Shown here in pieces: positions 44,363 to 52,898 of a DNA stretch of 64,000 bases. The notes beneath the pieces are model-generated. The model saw only the letters and a program-made list of their open reading frames with translations. It had not been told where the DNA came from and ran no database searches. The position numbers and the translations under genes are program-made. How positions within the stretch are numbered: the first letter of the stretch is position 1; every line of letters starts with the position of its first letter. This stretch comes from a bacterium. GTDB taxonomy: Bacteria > Orphanbacterota > Orphanbacteria > Orphanbacterales > Orphanbacteraceae. Location: positions 609,892 through 673,891 of the forward strand of contig JALGYY010000017.1 in NCBI GenBank assembly GCA_025782575.1. The letters are read 5' to 3'.

Positions 44363-45241
44363 TCAGGGCATGGTGTAACTGATCGGAACCGGTGAGAATG
44401 CGAGGAAGAACAGCGCGAGCGTGAGCGCTCCCATCCACCGGCGTCGGATATCCAGGCTCACATCTTCTTCCAGGGCCGGCGGATGGCGGTGCCCGAAGTA
44501 GAGCAGCAACAATACAAGCGGCAGCCAGCCCGGGGATGCCAGAAGGGCGAGTAACGCGATCCCTCCGAACGCGACGAGCGAGATGCGCGAGGCATGCCGT
44601 CCGAACAGACCATAGAGGATATGGCCGCCGTCGAGCTGTCCGATGGGAAGCAGGTTCAGCGCCGTCACGAAAAGCCCCACCCATCCTGCAAGCGCGACCG
44701 GGTGAAGGAGCAGTGTGCTCGCTTCCGGCAAGGCGCCCTTGGCAATCAGAATCAATCCCTTGAAGAGTATCGATTCGCCAAGTGATATTCCGCCCGCCTC
44801 AAACGTCTCCGGCACGACCTCTGAAAGGCGGATCCCGATCAACGTGATCGGGAGTGCAACCACCAGGCCGGCCAGCGGGCCGGCGATTCCCACATCAAAC
44901 AGCTGCTTTCGAGTAGCCCGACGACCATCCATCCGTATTACCGCCCCCATGGTGCCGAAGAAGTTCAGAGGAAACGGAATGAAGTAGGGAAGGGTGGCTG
45001 GGATCCTGTGATAACCCGCCATTACATAGTGTCCCATTTCGTGCGTAAGCAAGATGGCAATGATCGAGAAAGCATAGGCCGCCCCGCCCACTAAATATGT
45101 GGAGAGGAGAGTCAGTAGAAAAAGGATAGCGTGGAGTCGAGGAATCCGAAAGCGCGGCCGGACCTCACGATAGGCGCCGGTGTTCGGATCATATTCCAGC
45201 GGCGCTCCGCTCCTTACTCTCATGTGAGAATCCTCACTCAA
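44363..45241 (-). CDS. M50-family membrane zinc metalloprotease
   Basis: 292 residues with several membrane helices. The zinc motif HEMGHYVMAGY lies in the first membrane third and NLLPIGQLDGGHILY supplies the third ligand, as in site-2 proteases and stage IV sporulation FB relatives. There is no PDZ domain. The substrate is unknown; site-2 proteases often release membrane-bound anti-sigma factors. Start at 45241 overlaps the SGNH gene stop by 4 bases. Confidence 0.9.
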   Translation of the reverse strand: MSEDSHMRVRSGAPLEYDPNTGAYREVRPRFRIPRLHAILFLLTLLSTYLVGGAAYAFSIIAILLTHEMGHYVMAGYHRIPATLPYFIPFPLNFFGTMGAVIRMDGRRATRKQLFDVGIAGPLAGLVVALPITLIGIRLSEVVPETFEAGGISLGESILFKGLILIAKGALPEASTLLLHPVALAGWVGLFVTALNLLPIGQLDGGHILYGLFGRHASRISLVAFGGIALLALLASPGWLPLVLLLLYFGHRHPPALEEDVSLDIRRRWMGALTLALFFLAFSPVPISYTMP

Positions 45242-46257
45242 TTCATTGATCCCTGTTCGCCTTCAATCAGAGGAAGCAGCAGTTTCCAGCTCCGCAGAGC
45301 GAGAATGCGATGGCCCTCAGCGTTCGGGTGGCGATCAACCGCTGAATTGCGGAGACTATCTCCCTCCAGCTTTTTCATCACGACCCACGGAATGGAACGG
45401 GCGTCGAAGGCGGATTGATATGAATTCTCGAACGCATGAACGAACGGATCGTCCAGACCACCGTGGATGAGTCCTACCAGCAATACACCCCGCTCCCGGC
45501 ATGAGGTTGCCATGGCGTCAATCGCAAGCTCGACATCCTGCCAATCCGGGGTCGTTTGATCAAATTTCGCGGGTGAGCGTCCCCGGCTGCCTTTCTGCAC
45601 GGCCAGATTCCGGATGGCGGCCACGACGAACGACCGGGCTCCGGCAGCCCGGTAAAGCCTCTCGGGGAGAGGGAGCACCTCGCCGCGGGCCCCGGGGGGG
45701 AAGAGCTTCTCTTTCGAGATCGCGGTCTTCCCTTTCCTCTTGGGCTCCACATCATTGGGGAGTACGACGAGAACGACCACATCCGGATCGAGATCGAGTC
45801 CTCGCTTGGAAAGGTACTCCGCCTCGGTCCTCGTGTTCCAGGAGACGACACCGGCCGGTATGACTTCCCAGGGATAGCCCGCCTCACGGGCGAGACGCTC
45901 GAGCTGAATCGGGAAGATCGCCTCCTGCGGTGCTCCCCATCCGAATACGAGTGAGTCGCCGAGAAGCAGGATGCGGCGCACCCCTTTCCGCTTTACACGG
46001 TCAATCGGCGGGCCTCGAAACCCATCGCTATTGATCGAAACCCGGACACCCTGGAACTCACCTTGAAAACCGGCGGGGTGAATATAGGCGAAGTCGGGAT
46101 CCGATTCCAGAGAGGCGAAGTAGCGACGTGTTTCGAAAAAGTAGGAGATCCCGAGCGGATCGGTAAGCCGGAGCACGATCTCGAGAAGCAGGAACGCGGA
46201 AACCGCTATGTATAGCGGCATGACCAGCCTGGCTCCGGCGAAACGGGAACGACTCAT
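45238..46257 (-). CDS. Membrane-anchored SGNH/GDSL hydrolase
   Basis: About 339 residues from the ATG at 46257, which overlaps the glycosyltransferase stop by 4 bases. One N-terminal helix (ARLVMPLYIAVSAFLLLEIVL). Block I is LLLGDSLVFGWG, block V DRHPNAEGHRILAL, giving the Ser-Asp-His catalytic set. It is likely a carbohydrate esterase or lipase in the periplasm working on the product of the neighbouring glycosyltransferase. Confidence 0.82.
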   Translation of the reverse strand: MSRSRFAGARLVMPLYIAVSAFLLLEIVLRLTDPLGISYFFETRRYFASLESDPDFAYIHPAGFQGEFQGVRVSINSDGFRGPPIDRVKRKGVRRILLLGDSLVFGWGAPQEAIFPIQLERLAREAGYPWEVIPAGVVSWNTRTEAEYLSKRGLDLDPDVVVLVVLPNDVEPKRKGKTAISKEKLFPPGARGEVLPLPERLYRAAGARSFVVAAIRNLAVQKGSRGRSPAKFDQTTPDWQDVELAIDAMATSCRERGVLLVGLIHGGLDDPFVHAFENSYQSAFDARSIPWVVMKKLEGDSLRNSAVDRHPNAEGHRILALRSWKLLLPLIEGEQGSMN

Positions 46258-47468
46258 ATCAGGTCCCTGTAGAGTTCGACAGTCAGGCGCCCCGCTTCCT
46301 GCCACGATAAAGACCCTGTGGCTCCTTCCGCCCCTGATCGTCCGAGGCTCTCCCGAAGTGCGTCGTCCGAAACAAGCTGGTCGATCGCCGTTGCCAGCGC
46401 CGTCTCATCCTGTGGGGGAACGACCAGTCCGGCGCCGAGCGACCGAACTGTATCGCCAAGCGCGCCCACATCAGAGACGATGACCGGCGCCCCGTAGGTG
46501 AAGTTCTGACAGAGTACACCGCTCTGATAAATCTTTTTGTACGGCAATACGGATAGATCCGTGGCTCGAAGAAGTTGATCGACCTCCGCGCCGGTGAGAT
46601 AGCGGAATTCGAATTGCAGGCGCGCCGGGCTGATGCCGAGCGCGTCTCGTCGCGATGTCAGTTCTCTGGCGTAGGAAGAGTCGGTCGGAATCCCGGCTAC
46701 CAGAATACGGACCTTTTTCCCCTTCCCCGAAAGCAGCCGGGCAGCATCGATCAGCGTTTCGATCCCTTTGTACGGTTTGACCTCGCCAAAACAGGTCAGC
46801 AGAATTTCCTGGTCCGACACACCCCACTTCGCGCGGCCCGTCTTCCGAATTGCGTCGTCTCTTTCAGGCGGAGGTTCGCAGCCGTGGTGGATCACGCGAA
46901 CCTCACCGGCAAGATCCGGGTAGATGCGACGAAGCTCAGCGGCGTTTGCTTCTCCATGTACGATCACCGCTGAGGCAGCCCGATAGGCTCGTCCCATTTC
47001 CCTGCGAAAGCGCCTCGAACTTCCCCCCTCATCACCACTTCTCGCACCTAGATCCTCTACGTTATGACATGTGATCACCAGGCGGGCGCCACTCGATCCG
47101 AGCCGGCTGATCCGCCGTGCCTCCCACCAGAACAGGATTTCCTGAATATGGAGCACGTCGGGGCGCTCCCGGCGAATCCACTCTTCCACCCGTCCGTAAG
47201 AGCTTTCGAATTTGATAAGATGAGAAACCTTTTCGAACGGCCGGCGGAACCGGCCCCATGCCGATCGATCCCGGTTGTCTCCGGCACCGACTTTCCACAG
47301 ATGGAAATGGGGAATCAGATCATAAGTCTGCTCCGATGAGGCTGGTTCGAAATCGCGCGAAGAGATAAGGGAACATCGATCGACAAGAGGAACGGTCGCG
47401 TTCGCCAGGTTATGGGCATAGCGGGCGATACCGCGAATCCCGAGCGGGTGGAGCAGTGCCACATGCAA
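46254..47468 (-). CDS. Glycosyltransferase family 4 protein
   Basis: About 404 residues. The start is uncertain: a TTG at 47468, ten bases after GGAGG, begins with LHVALLHPLGIRGIARY where GT4 homology starts. The C-terminal Rossmann domain has ILLTCFGEVKPYKGIETLIDAARLL and the donor-site region DLSVLPYKKIYQSGVLCQNFTYGAPVIVSD. It would add a sugar from a nucleotide donor to an envelope glycan. Coupled with the SGNH and M50 genes. Confidence 0.85.
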   Translation of the reverse strand: MHVALLHPLGIRGIARYAHNLANATVPLVDRCSLISSRDFEPASSEQTYDLIPHFHLWKVGAGDNRDRSAWGRFRRPFEKVSHLIKFESSYGRVEEWIRRERPDVLHIQEILFWWEARRISRLGSSGARLVITCHNVEDLGARSGDEGGSSRRFRREMGRAYRAASAVIVHGEANAAELRRIYPDLAGEVRVIHHGCEPPPERDDAIRKTGRAKWGVSDQEILLTCFGEVKPYKGIETLIDAARLLSGKGKKVRILVAGIPTDSSYARELTSRRDALGISPARLQFEFRYLTGAEVDQLLRATDLSVLPYKKIYQSGVLCQNFTYGAPVIVSDVGALGDTVRSLGAGLVVPPQDETALATAIDQLVSDDALRESLGRSGAEGATGSLSWQEAGRLTVELYRDLI

Positions 47469-47685
47469 GTCGCGCGCACCTCCTCGGCGTGTCCGGCGCC
47501 TTGTGGCTCCGCCACGACGGCATGAAACCAAGTGTCCCTCCAGAATAGCATCGCCTCTCGCGGCGGCCAACCGCGAATCCGGCGACAAGCGAGAAGCTGG
47601 CGAGATAGGCGGGTTGAAGCTATGATCCTGGGGGGATTCCCCATCGGCCGATGACCGGTAACAATGCCAGGCGAGGAGAACGACA

Positions 47686-48741
47686 ATCTATTCAATCGTA
47701 AAACAGGAAATAGCGGAAGGGGGCCGGATCGCTCTCGCCACGGTGATCGGTTGCCGCGGGTCTTCGCCCCGTGGGCCCGGTTCTCACATGATCGTACGGG
47801 AGGACGGGACTGTACTCGGGTCGACCGGCGGAGGGTCCGGCGAAGCGACGGTGATCCGAGAAGCCATTGAAGCGATCCGGAATGATCGGGGAACGGCGGT
47901 TACGATCGATATGTTCGCCGATGAAACCACGGCCGAGGGAATGGTCTGCGGGGGAACGATGAACATTCTGATCGAGCCGCTTCAGAAAGCGCATGATCAG
48001 GAGTGGCTCGAAGCTCTTACGAGAGAGACCGATTCAGGCCATGAGGCCCTGCTTATTCGTAGAAGCGTCGGCCCCGACTGGTCGAGCGGTGCCTCGCGAA
48101 TGGAGGTCCGGTCGGTAGAGGGGGAGAGAATCTGGCCACCGAACGAATCGACCGCCGGGACAGATGAAACGGGTACGATCAGTCTCGATTTCGCCGGGAT
48201 CGCCGGTCAGGATCTCTCCATCCAAACCCCTGACGGCCAGGACTTCAGTATCGTAATCGAACGGGTCAAACCGGCGCGCCGGCTCATTATTATTGGTGGC
48301 GGGCACATTGGAGCGGTACTCTGCCGATTCGCGCACGACCTCGATTTTCATGTTACCGTTGTCGACGATCGTTCTGAGTTCACCGGTGAGAACCGCTTCT
48401 CCACCGGCACAAGAGTGTTGCATGGTGACTATGGCAGGCTTCTGAATGATATCAGTGGTGGAGCTGACGTCTGCTTTGCTCTCGTTTCGCGTGGATACCG
48501 AGTCGACGTGGAGGCCCTTCGGGCCATTCTAGGAAAAGAGTGCGCCTATCTCGGGATGATCGGCTCCAGGCGGAGAGTAGCGACAGTTAAACGAATCCTC
48601 GCTAAAGAAGGATTTTCGACCGCCCGGCTTCAATCGGTTCGAGGACCGATCGGCCTTTCGATCGGGGCAGAGACTCCGGCCGAAATTGCCGTCAGCATCC
48701 TTGCCGAGATTATCTCGGTCCTGAGAAAACGGTGTGGGTGA
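47686..48741 (+). CDS. XdhC/CoxF-family protein with putative ATC start
   Basis: About 351 residues. The N-terminus IYSIVKQEIAEGGRIALATVIGCRGSSPRGPGSHM is the XdhC pattern. C-terminal Rossmann part: RRLIIIGGGHIGAVLCRFAHDL, then ECAYLGMIGSRRRV. XdhC helps insert and sulfurate molybdenum cofactor in xanthine dehydrogenase-type enzymes. Between the in-frame stop at 47659 and the conserved N-terminus there is no ATG, GTG or TTG; an ATC at 47686 follows AGGAG at the right distance, so it may be a real rare start or a base error. The nearest GTG (47743) would cut away the conserved N-terminal helix. No Mo hydroxylase gene is in the window. Confidence 0.82.
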   Translation: MYSIVKQEIAEGGRIALATVIGCRGSSPRGPGSHMIVREDGTVLGSTGGGSGEATVIREAIEAIRNDRGTAVTIDMFADETTAEGMVCGGTMNILIEPLQKAHDQEWLEALTRETDSGHEALLIRRSVGPDWSSGASRMEVRSVEGERIWPPNESTAGTDETGTISLDFAGIAGQDLSIQTPDGQDFSIVIERVKPARRLIIIGGGHIGAVLCRFAHDLDFHVTVVDDRSEFTGENRFSTGTRVLHGDYGRLLNDISGGADVCFALVSRGYRVDVEALRAILGKECAYLGMIGSRRRVATVKRILAKEGFSTARLQSVRGPIGLSIGAETPAEIAVSILAEIISVLRKRCG

Positions 48742-48783
48742 ATCAGGAGCGGAAACAGTGGTCGTGTCCCGAAGTTGGGGTGT

Positions 48784-48850
48784 GCGCGGAGGGCAATTGG
48801 GACTCGTACCTTCAGGGTAGTTCTGGAACTTCTTCGGCTGCCCTCCGCGC
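48784..48850. repeat. Long stem-loop, 12-bp perfect stem, 43-base loop
   Basis: GCGCGGAGGGCA (48784-48795) pairs perfectly with TGCCCTCCGCGC (48839-48850). The loop itself contains AGTTC-TG-GAACT and TACC...GGTA mini-hairpins, giving a cloverleaf-like outline. It may be a non-coding RNA, a small mobile repeat or a transcript 3' structure of xdhC; no T-run follows. Confidence 0.5.
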
Positions 48851-49070
48851 TACTCCACGGTTTTTTCCCACTGGATTTCCGGTTATTGTATTCGGACTCA
48901 CACCTCCTTCCGTGCTTCATTCGCAGGATTGCTGTGCCCGGGCTTTCCCGACCCGGGCTCACCGCTTGAGAGAGCAGGAGCCGTACCAGAGACACGAAAA
49001 CGGCACGATTGCCTAACCGATTGATGCCATGCATGTTGCAGAGACCAGCCCACGGGCATTTCGATAAGTA

Positions 49071-49110
49071 CTGACCAGGAAGTGGTCAGCAGAAGTCCAA
49101 CAAATGACCA
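49071..49110. promoter_or_regulatory. Operator-like TGACCA repeats before the SDR gene
   Basis: CTGACCA, 5 bases, TGGTCAG (49071-49089) form a perfect 7-bp inverted repeat; a third TGACCA half-site follows at 49105-49110. The SDR start is at 49144, so a bound regulator would cover the promoter region. Confidence 0.4.
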
Positions 49111-49143
49111 CATGATCGCCACTGAAGGAGCAAAAGGGAAATC

Positions 49144-49854
49144 ATGAAGCTCGAAAACATATGGATCAGCGGCGCCGGCAGGGGAATCGGCAAAGAAATC
49201 GCCCTCGCCTTCGCCCCCCGAAAAGTCTGTCTACTTCTATCTTCCCGCACAGCGGCCCAATTGAATGATGTGGCCGCCGAATGTCGCTCTCTCGGTTCGG
49301 AAGCATACGAATTGCAACTGGATGTCTCCGACCCGGACGCCGTGAATCAGATATCCGACAAGATCATGTCTACACATGGGGCGGTTGATCTGCTGATCGC
49401 CAATGCGGGTGTCGGCTACTTCGGGCCGGTCGCGGAACTGAGCGTTGCAGATTGGAACGCGATGATCGGAACCAACTTATCAGGCACGTTTCATATGGTA
49501 CGGGCGGCCCTTCCTGGAATGATCGAAAAGGGAAGCGGCAGAATTGTGATCATCGCCTCGACGGCAGCCCGCGTCGCCTTCCCCGGCGCCGCTGCTTACT
49601 GCGCATCGAAAGCCGGAGTGATCGCGTTTGCGAACTCACTTCGAGAAGAGCTTCGTGAAACGGGGATCCGGGTGAACGCCATTCTCCCTGGTGCGGTCGC
49701 CTCCCCATTCTGGGATTCGATCGAAAGCGATCTTGATCCGGCCCGCATGATTCCGATGCGGCGCATTGCCGAGGCGGTTCTCCAGGTAGCGGATGAGGAT
49801 GGAGCCGCCACACTCGAAGAGATCGTGATCCGACCGCCAGGGGGGAATCTCTAG
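49144..49854 (+). CDS. Short-chain dehydrogenase/reductase
   Basis: 236 residues, classical SDR length. NAD(P)-binding motif SGAGRGIGK at the N-terminus (SGAGRGIG for TGxxxGIG), NAG at IANAGVG, catalytic Ser in IIASTAARVAF and YxxxK as AYCASK. SSR after the third strand suggests NADPH preference. The substrate is unknown. Preceded by operator-like repeats and followed by the HNH element copy B. Confidence 0.92.
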   Translation: MKLENIWISGAGRGIGKEIALAFAPRKVCLLLSSRTAAQLNDVAAECRSLGSEAYELQLDVSDPDAVNQISDKIMSTHGAVDLLIANAGVGYFGPVAELSVADWNAMIGTNLSGTFHMVRAALPGMIEKGSGRIVIIASTAARVAFPGAAAYCASKAGVIAFANSLREELRETGIRVNAILPGAVASPFWDSIESDLDPARMIPMRRIAEAVLQVADEDGAATLEEIVIRPPGGNL

Positions 49855-49918
49855 GTTGCCGGGCTCGGCCCTTGGACTTCGATTGAAAAAGGGGGGGCCG
49901 ACTCAACGGCAATCGATT

Positions 49919-49944
49919 GGGACTGCCCGGCGACGTAAGCGCTT
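49919..49944 (+). repeat. Terminal inverted repeat, gene-5' end of copy B
   Basis: GGGACTGCCCGG, then CGACGTAAGCGCTT. Similar to both ends of copy A. Confidence 0.7.
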
Positions 49945-49993
49945 CTTCGCCTGCCCTTTTTTTTCTTGATTGATCATATTTATGGATTTAGCT

Positions 49994-50063
49994 CTTGACA
50001 CGTTTTGGGCGAATTTCGATTTGCCCTGACGTACCCCGCCACATTGACAGCAGATGCCTCTCC
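49994..50063 (+). promoter_or_regulatory. Conserved leader motifs of HNH element, copy B
   Basis: CTTGACACGTTTTGGGC (49994-50010) and GCAGATGCCTCTCC (50050-50063), shared with copy A. Further on, TATACT (around 50164) could act as a -10 for the gene. About 360 bases precede the gene without another ORF of merit. Confidence 0.6.
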
Positions 50064-50212
50064 CCAGCTCGTCACAGGAATCTATTTCGATTCGTGTCCT
50101 TCGAGCATTCCACGAGCACGGTTTGTACGTCAGAGAGGCTCTTTCGAGACCCGAAAAACAAGGTGTATACTCTATCAATGACCCCATCAAATAGACTTAA
50201 CGATGAAGGGGT

Positions 50213-51433
50213 ATGACCATGAACAAGGCGGAACTGTCCTCCCTAACCAACCAACAGCTGGTCAATTCAATCGAGAAGTCAGCACGCCAGGAGCGATCGA
50301 ACACAACTGAGATCCTCGACAAGCTCGCCGAGATGGATCGACGTAAAATTCATCTCGAACTAGGATTCCGATCACTCCACAGCTACTGCGTCTCAAGGCT
50401 TCGCTACTCAGAATCCGCAGCAGGAAGACGAATCTGCACAGCACGGGCCATTGTCAAGTGTCCTGAGATTCGCGAGATGATCTCCGACGGCAGGCTCAAC
50501 CTCAGTACGGTGTGTGTTCTTTCAAGCGTCTTGAATCAGGAAAACAGATTGGACTTGTTGAAGCAGGCATCAGGAAAATCGCGGCGGGAAGTGGAGGCGA
50601 TGGTCGGGCGCATGAAGCCAAGGAAGAAGATGCGTGAACGGATCACCCCAGTAACGATTGAAGAAATTTCACCAGAGCAGGCGGACCATACAGAACCGTC
50701 CCGCTTTGCAAGCCTCGATGACCTTCCCGATTTCCCCGAAGATAGTACCAATTCGAACAAGTGCAAGAATATTAACCTCCGCCGCGGCGGTAAAATTCCG
50801 ACCACTCCTACGTCGCAGGAAAGCCCGGCCGATCTCCGCCAGGATCGATTCGAACTGCGATTCTCTGTGAAACAGGAAAAAATGATCATGCTTGAGAGAG
50901 CAAGGAAGATTGCTCCGGGAAGTTCTACTCTTGAATCTGTTTTCGGCAGGATGCTCCGCGAGTATCTCGAACGACACGATCCGGCAATGAAGCAGGAAAG
51001 AAGAGAGAAACGAAAAGAGCGGGCATTAAAAAGGAATGAGACGGCAAGATCCTGTGAACCGAAGGGGGAGCCCGGAAGAGACGGTGTGACCGGTTCGAGT
51101 GAGGTGGCAGACAAATCACGAAACTCGAATTGCAACCCGCCCCGGGAGTCCCGTTCCCGCCACATTCCGACACCTCTCCGTGATGAAGTCCTTCTCCGCG
51201 ACGGACATCGATGCACATTCGTATCACCGGACGGCACACGATGCGATGCAACCCGCCACCTGCAGATCGATCACATCACTCCCTTTGCTCTCGGCGGACA
51301 ACACGAAGCAGGAAACCTGCGGCTTCTCTGCGGACCCCACAACCGGCTGGAAGCGGAGAGGATAGGACTCATCCCACCCGAGCAAAGGGTCGAATGGTTG
51401 CTACAGGTCATGAACAGTCGCTGCAGGTCATGA
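50213..51433 (+). CDS. HNH endonuclease, 13E12/DUF222-like, in element copy B
   Basis: 406 residues; the ATG at 50213 (or the one at 50219) follows AAGGGG. N-terminal helical region (LELGFRSLHSYCVSRLRYSESAAGRR) matches the copy A protein in pattern. The central linker is charged (EKRKERALKRNE). The C-terminal HNH domain shows HLQIDHITPFALGG, EAGNLRLLCGPHNRL and cysteines CTFVS, RCDA and LCGPH for zinc. About 60% identical to copy A in this domain. Likely cuts DNA; target and role are unknown. Confidence 0.85.
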   Translation: MTMNKAELSSLTNQQLVNSIEKSARQERSNTTEILDKLAEMDRRKIHLELGFRSLHSYCVSRLRYSESAAGRRICTARAIVKCPEIREMISDGRLNLSTVCVLSSVLNQENRLDLLKQASGKSRREVEAMVGRMKPRKKMRERITPVTIEEISPEQADHTEPSRFASLDDLPDFPEDSTNSNKCKNINLRRGGKIPTTPTSQESPADLRQDRFELRFSVKQEKMIMLERARKIAPGSSTLESVFGRMLREYLERHDPAMKQERREKRKERALKRNETARSCEPKGEPGRDGVTGSSEVADKSRNSNCNPPRESRSRHIPTPLRDEVLLRDGHRCTFVSPDGTRCDATRHLQIDHITPFALGGQHEAGNLRLLCGPHNRLEAERIGLIPPEQRVEWLLQVMNSRCRS

Positions 51434-51477
51434 TCGGTAGCCGGGGGTTACAGCTGCCATTTGTGAACTGCGCCAGG

Positions 51478-51504
51478 GATACGCCTCCGTCTCCGACAGT
51501 CCCC
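51478..51504 (-). repeat. Terminal inverted repeat, gene-3' end of copy B
   Basis: On the minus strand GGGGACTGTCGGAGACG, then GAGGCGTAT, then CCTGGCG (51471-51477) as at the 5' end of copy A. One base shorter than the other ends in the core. Confidence 0.65.
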
Positions 51505-51539
51505 GAGACTTACCGCTTATGAGCACGCAAGCCACCCCC

Positions 51540-52787
51540 CTATCGAGCCTGTTCGATCGAATGAGCGAGCAGTTCTTCGTACGTGCGATGATAAATGGAT
51601 CGAACGGCCGCCTCCGGGTCCGCGCCCCCCCGGATCTCATCCAGCAAGCGCTGCAGATGTCTCTTTGTGAAGCTATCAAGCAGGTAGGCGGTTACCAGAT
51701 ACGCCTCGGCATAGGCCGTTTCCACCTGATCCCTCGGTAGATGCATAAACGAGCGTTCCAGATCGTGGAGAGGAATCCATCGGCCCGTCTCCATCCGCTT
51801 GCGGGAGACAAAACCGGCTGCACGTCCTCCCTCCCCTGCCAGTACCTGGGCGAGTCCCTCGTTCAGCCACGCGGGACAGCGATCCCGCGCAAGTTCGTAG
51901 AGGGCTGCATGAACATATTCATGGGTCGCCAGAACCTGCAGACCATTCGGGTTCTTATCGATCGAATCGATGGGGAGACGAATCTTGCCGTCATAAAGAC
52001 CACGCGTCCAATCATGCCCTCCCGTGTATTCACGGAATCGATCGGGCGCGTAAAGCACCACAGGGACAGTCCGCTCCGTCCGAAACCCGATTGTGCCGGC
52101 GATCTCCCGCCTGGCATCATCGAGAAGATCAATCACATTTCCGGCCCGGCTTCGACCCTTTTCAATCGACGGATCGTATGAAATCGTGAAGTGGGCCCGG
52201 TCAAGAGATCGGAAGTCCTTCTCTATTGTCTGTTCCCGGCCGGCCCGGCTGATTCGCTTTTCCAGCTTCTCCTGAGTCGGATCAAGCCTGTACGACTCGT
52301 CCCAGAACCCGAGAGCCCCGTCGATATCGTCCAGCCTGTAGGAAACGTTGCCGAGTAGCTTGAGTGTCGAGGGATCGCCGTTGTCGAGCCCTGCCGCCGT
52401 TTGAAACGAACTCCGCGCCTCCGCGTAGAGCCCGGCCTCCTGATAAACGTACCCCATCACCTTGTGAAAATAGGCGTGGTCGTCTCGAAGGGCAAGTGCC
52501 GAACGGGCTTCTGAGAGTGCCTCCTGTATGGTGCCGCCACCTGTCCCCGCTTCGGCGAGCAGGATGGCACTCTTCGCGTGAGCGGAGGCGAGATTGAAGA
52601 CGATTGTGGGGTTATCCTCGCCAGCCTCGAGAGCCCGGCGAAAACAGTGGATCGATCCACGGTAATCACCGTCCTCGTAGTAGCGGATGCCGCGATCGTT
52701 CCACTCTCCGGCGGTCGCCCAGGCGGGCGAATCCATCAGCAGGCAGACAGCGGCGAAAAGGAGTGCCTGGCAGCGAAATAAACGCAA
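51540..52787 (-). CDS. Exported TPR protein with gluzincin (peptidase MA) domain
   Basis: 415 residues. Signal peptide MRLFRCQALLFAAVCLLM...AWA, then TPR units (WNDRGIRYYEDGDYRGSIHCF). The C-terminal half is peptidase MA-like: ATHEYVHAALYELA (HExxH) and CPAWLNEGLAQVLAG, whose Glu is the third zinc ligand. The HEYVH variant is normal for the family. It is probably a periplasmic or surface protease. Confidence 0.85.
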   Translation of the reverse strand: MRLFRCQALLFAAVCLLMDSPAWATAGEWNDRGIRYYEDGDYRGSIHCFRRALEAGEDNPTIVFNLASAHAKSAILLAEAGTGGGTIQEALSEARSALALRDDHAYFHKVMGYVYQEAGLYAEARSSFQTAAGLDNGDPSTLKLLGNVSYRLDDIDGALGFWDESYRLDPTQEKLEKRISRAGREQTIEKDFRSLDRAHFTISYDPSIEKGRSRAGNVIDLLDDARREIAGTIGFRTERTVPVVLYAPDRFREYTGGHDWTRGLYDGKIRLPIDSIDKNPNGLQVLATHEYVHAALYELARDRCPAWLNEGLAQVLAGEGGRAAGFVSRKRMETGRWIPLHDLERSFMHLPRDQVETAYAEAYLVTAYLLDSFTKRHLQRLLDEIRGGADPEAAVRSIYHRTYEELLAHSIEQAR

Positions 52788-52898
52788 TAGCTCTCCCTTG
52801 GGTGAGGGGTTTCCCCACCTAAAGAAGAGCTGGTCAACTTATCGGCCCGTCGGCATCAGACTTGAGGGTCGGTGAACGAATTTCCGGGACAGAGATTG

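Larger units (their letters stand above)
48742..49143. other. Intergenic region with large stem-loop and operator-like repeats
   Basis: About 400 bases with no credible gene. A 12-bp closed stem lies at 48784-48850 and TGACCA-type repeats at 49071-49110; the stretch between looks featureless. Confidence 0.6.
49919..51504. mobile_element. HNH/TIR element, copy B
   Basis: About 1.59 kb, same layout as copy A but with the gene on the plus strand: 5' repeat, 294 bases to the gene, gene, 71 bases, 3' repeat. The four ends in the window share the core CTGYCCGGNGACG (with one gap in the 3' end of this copy). The proteins of the two copies have diverged strongly while the ends and leader motifs are kept. 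No target duplication is visible here. It sits 64 bases after the SDR gene. Confidence 0.65.

Noticed and set aside
47664-47870. ATG-started frame upstream of XdhC as its true N-terminus
   Set aside because: It is in a different frame and diverges after about 13 residues, whereas the XdhC frame gives a continuous family match back to the stop at 47659.
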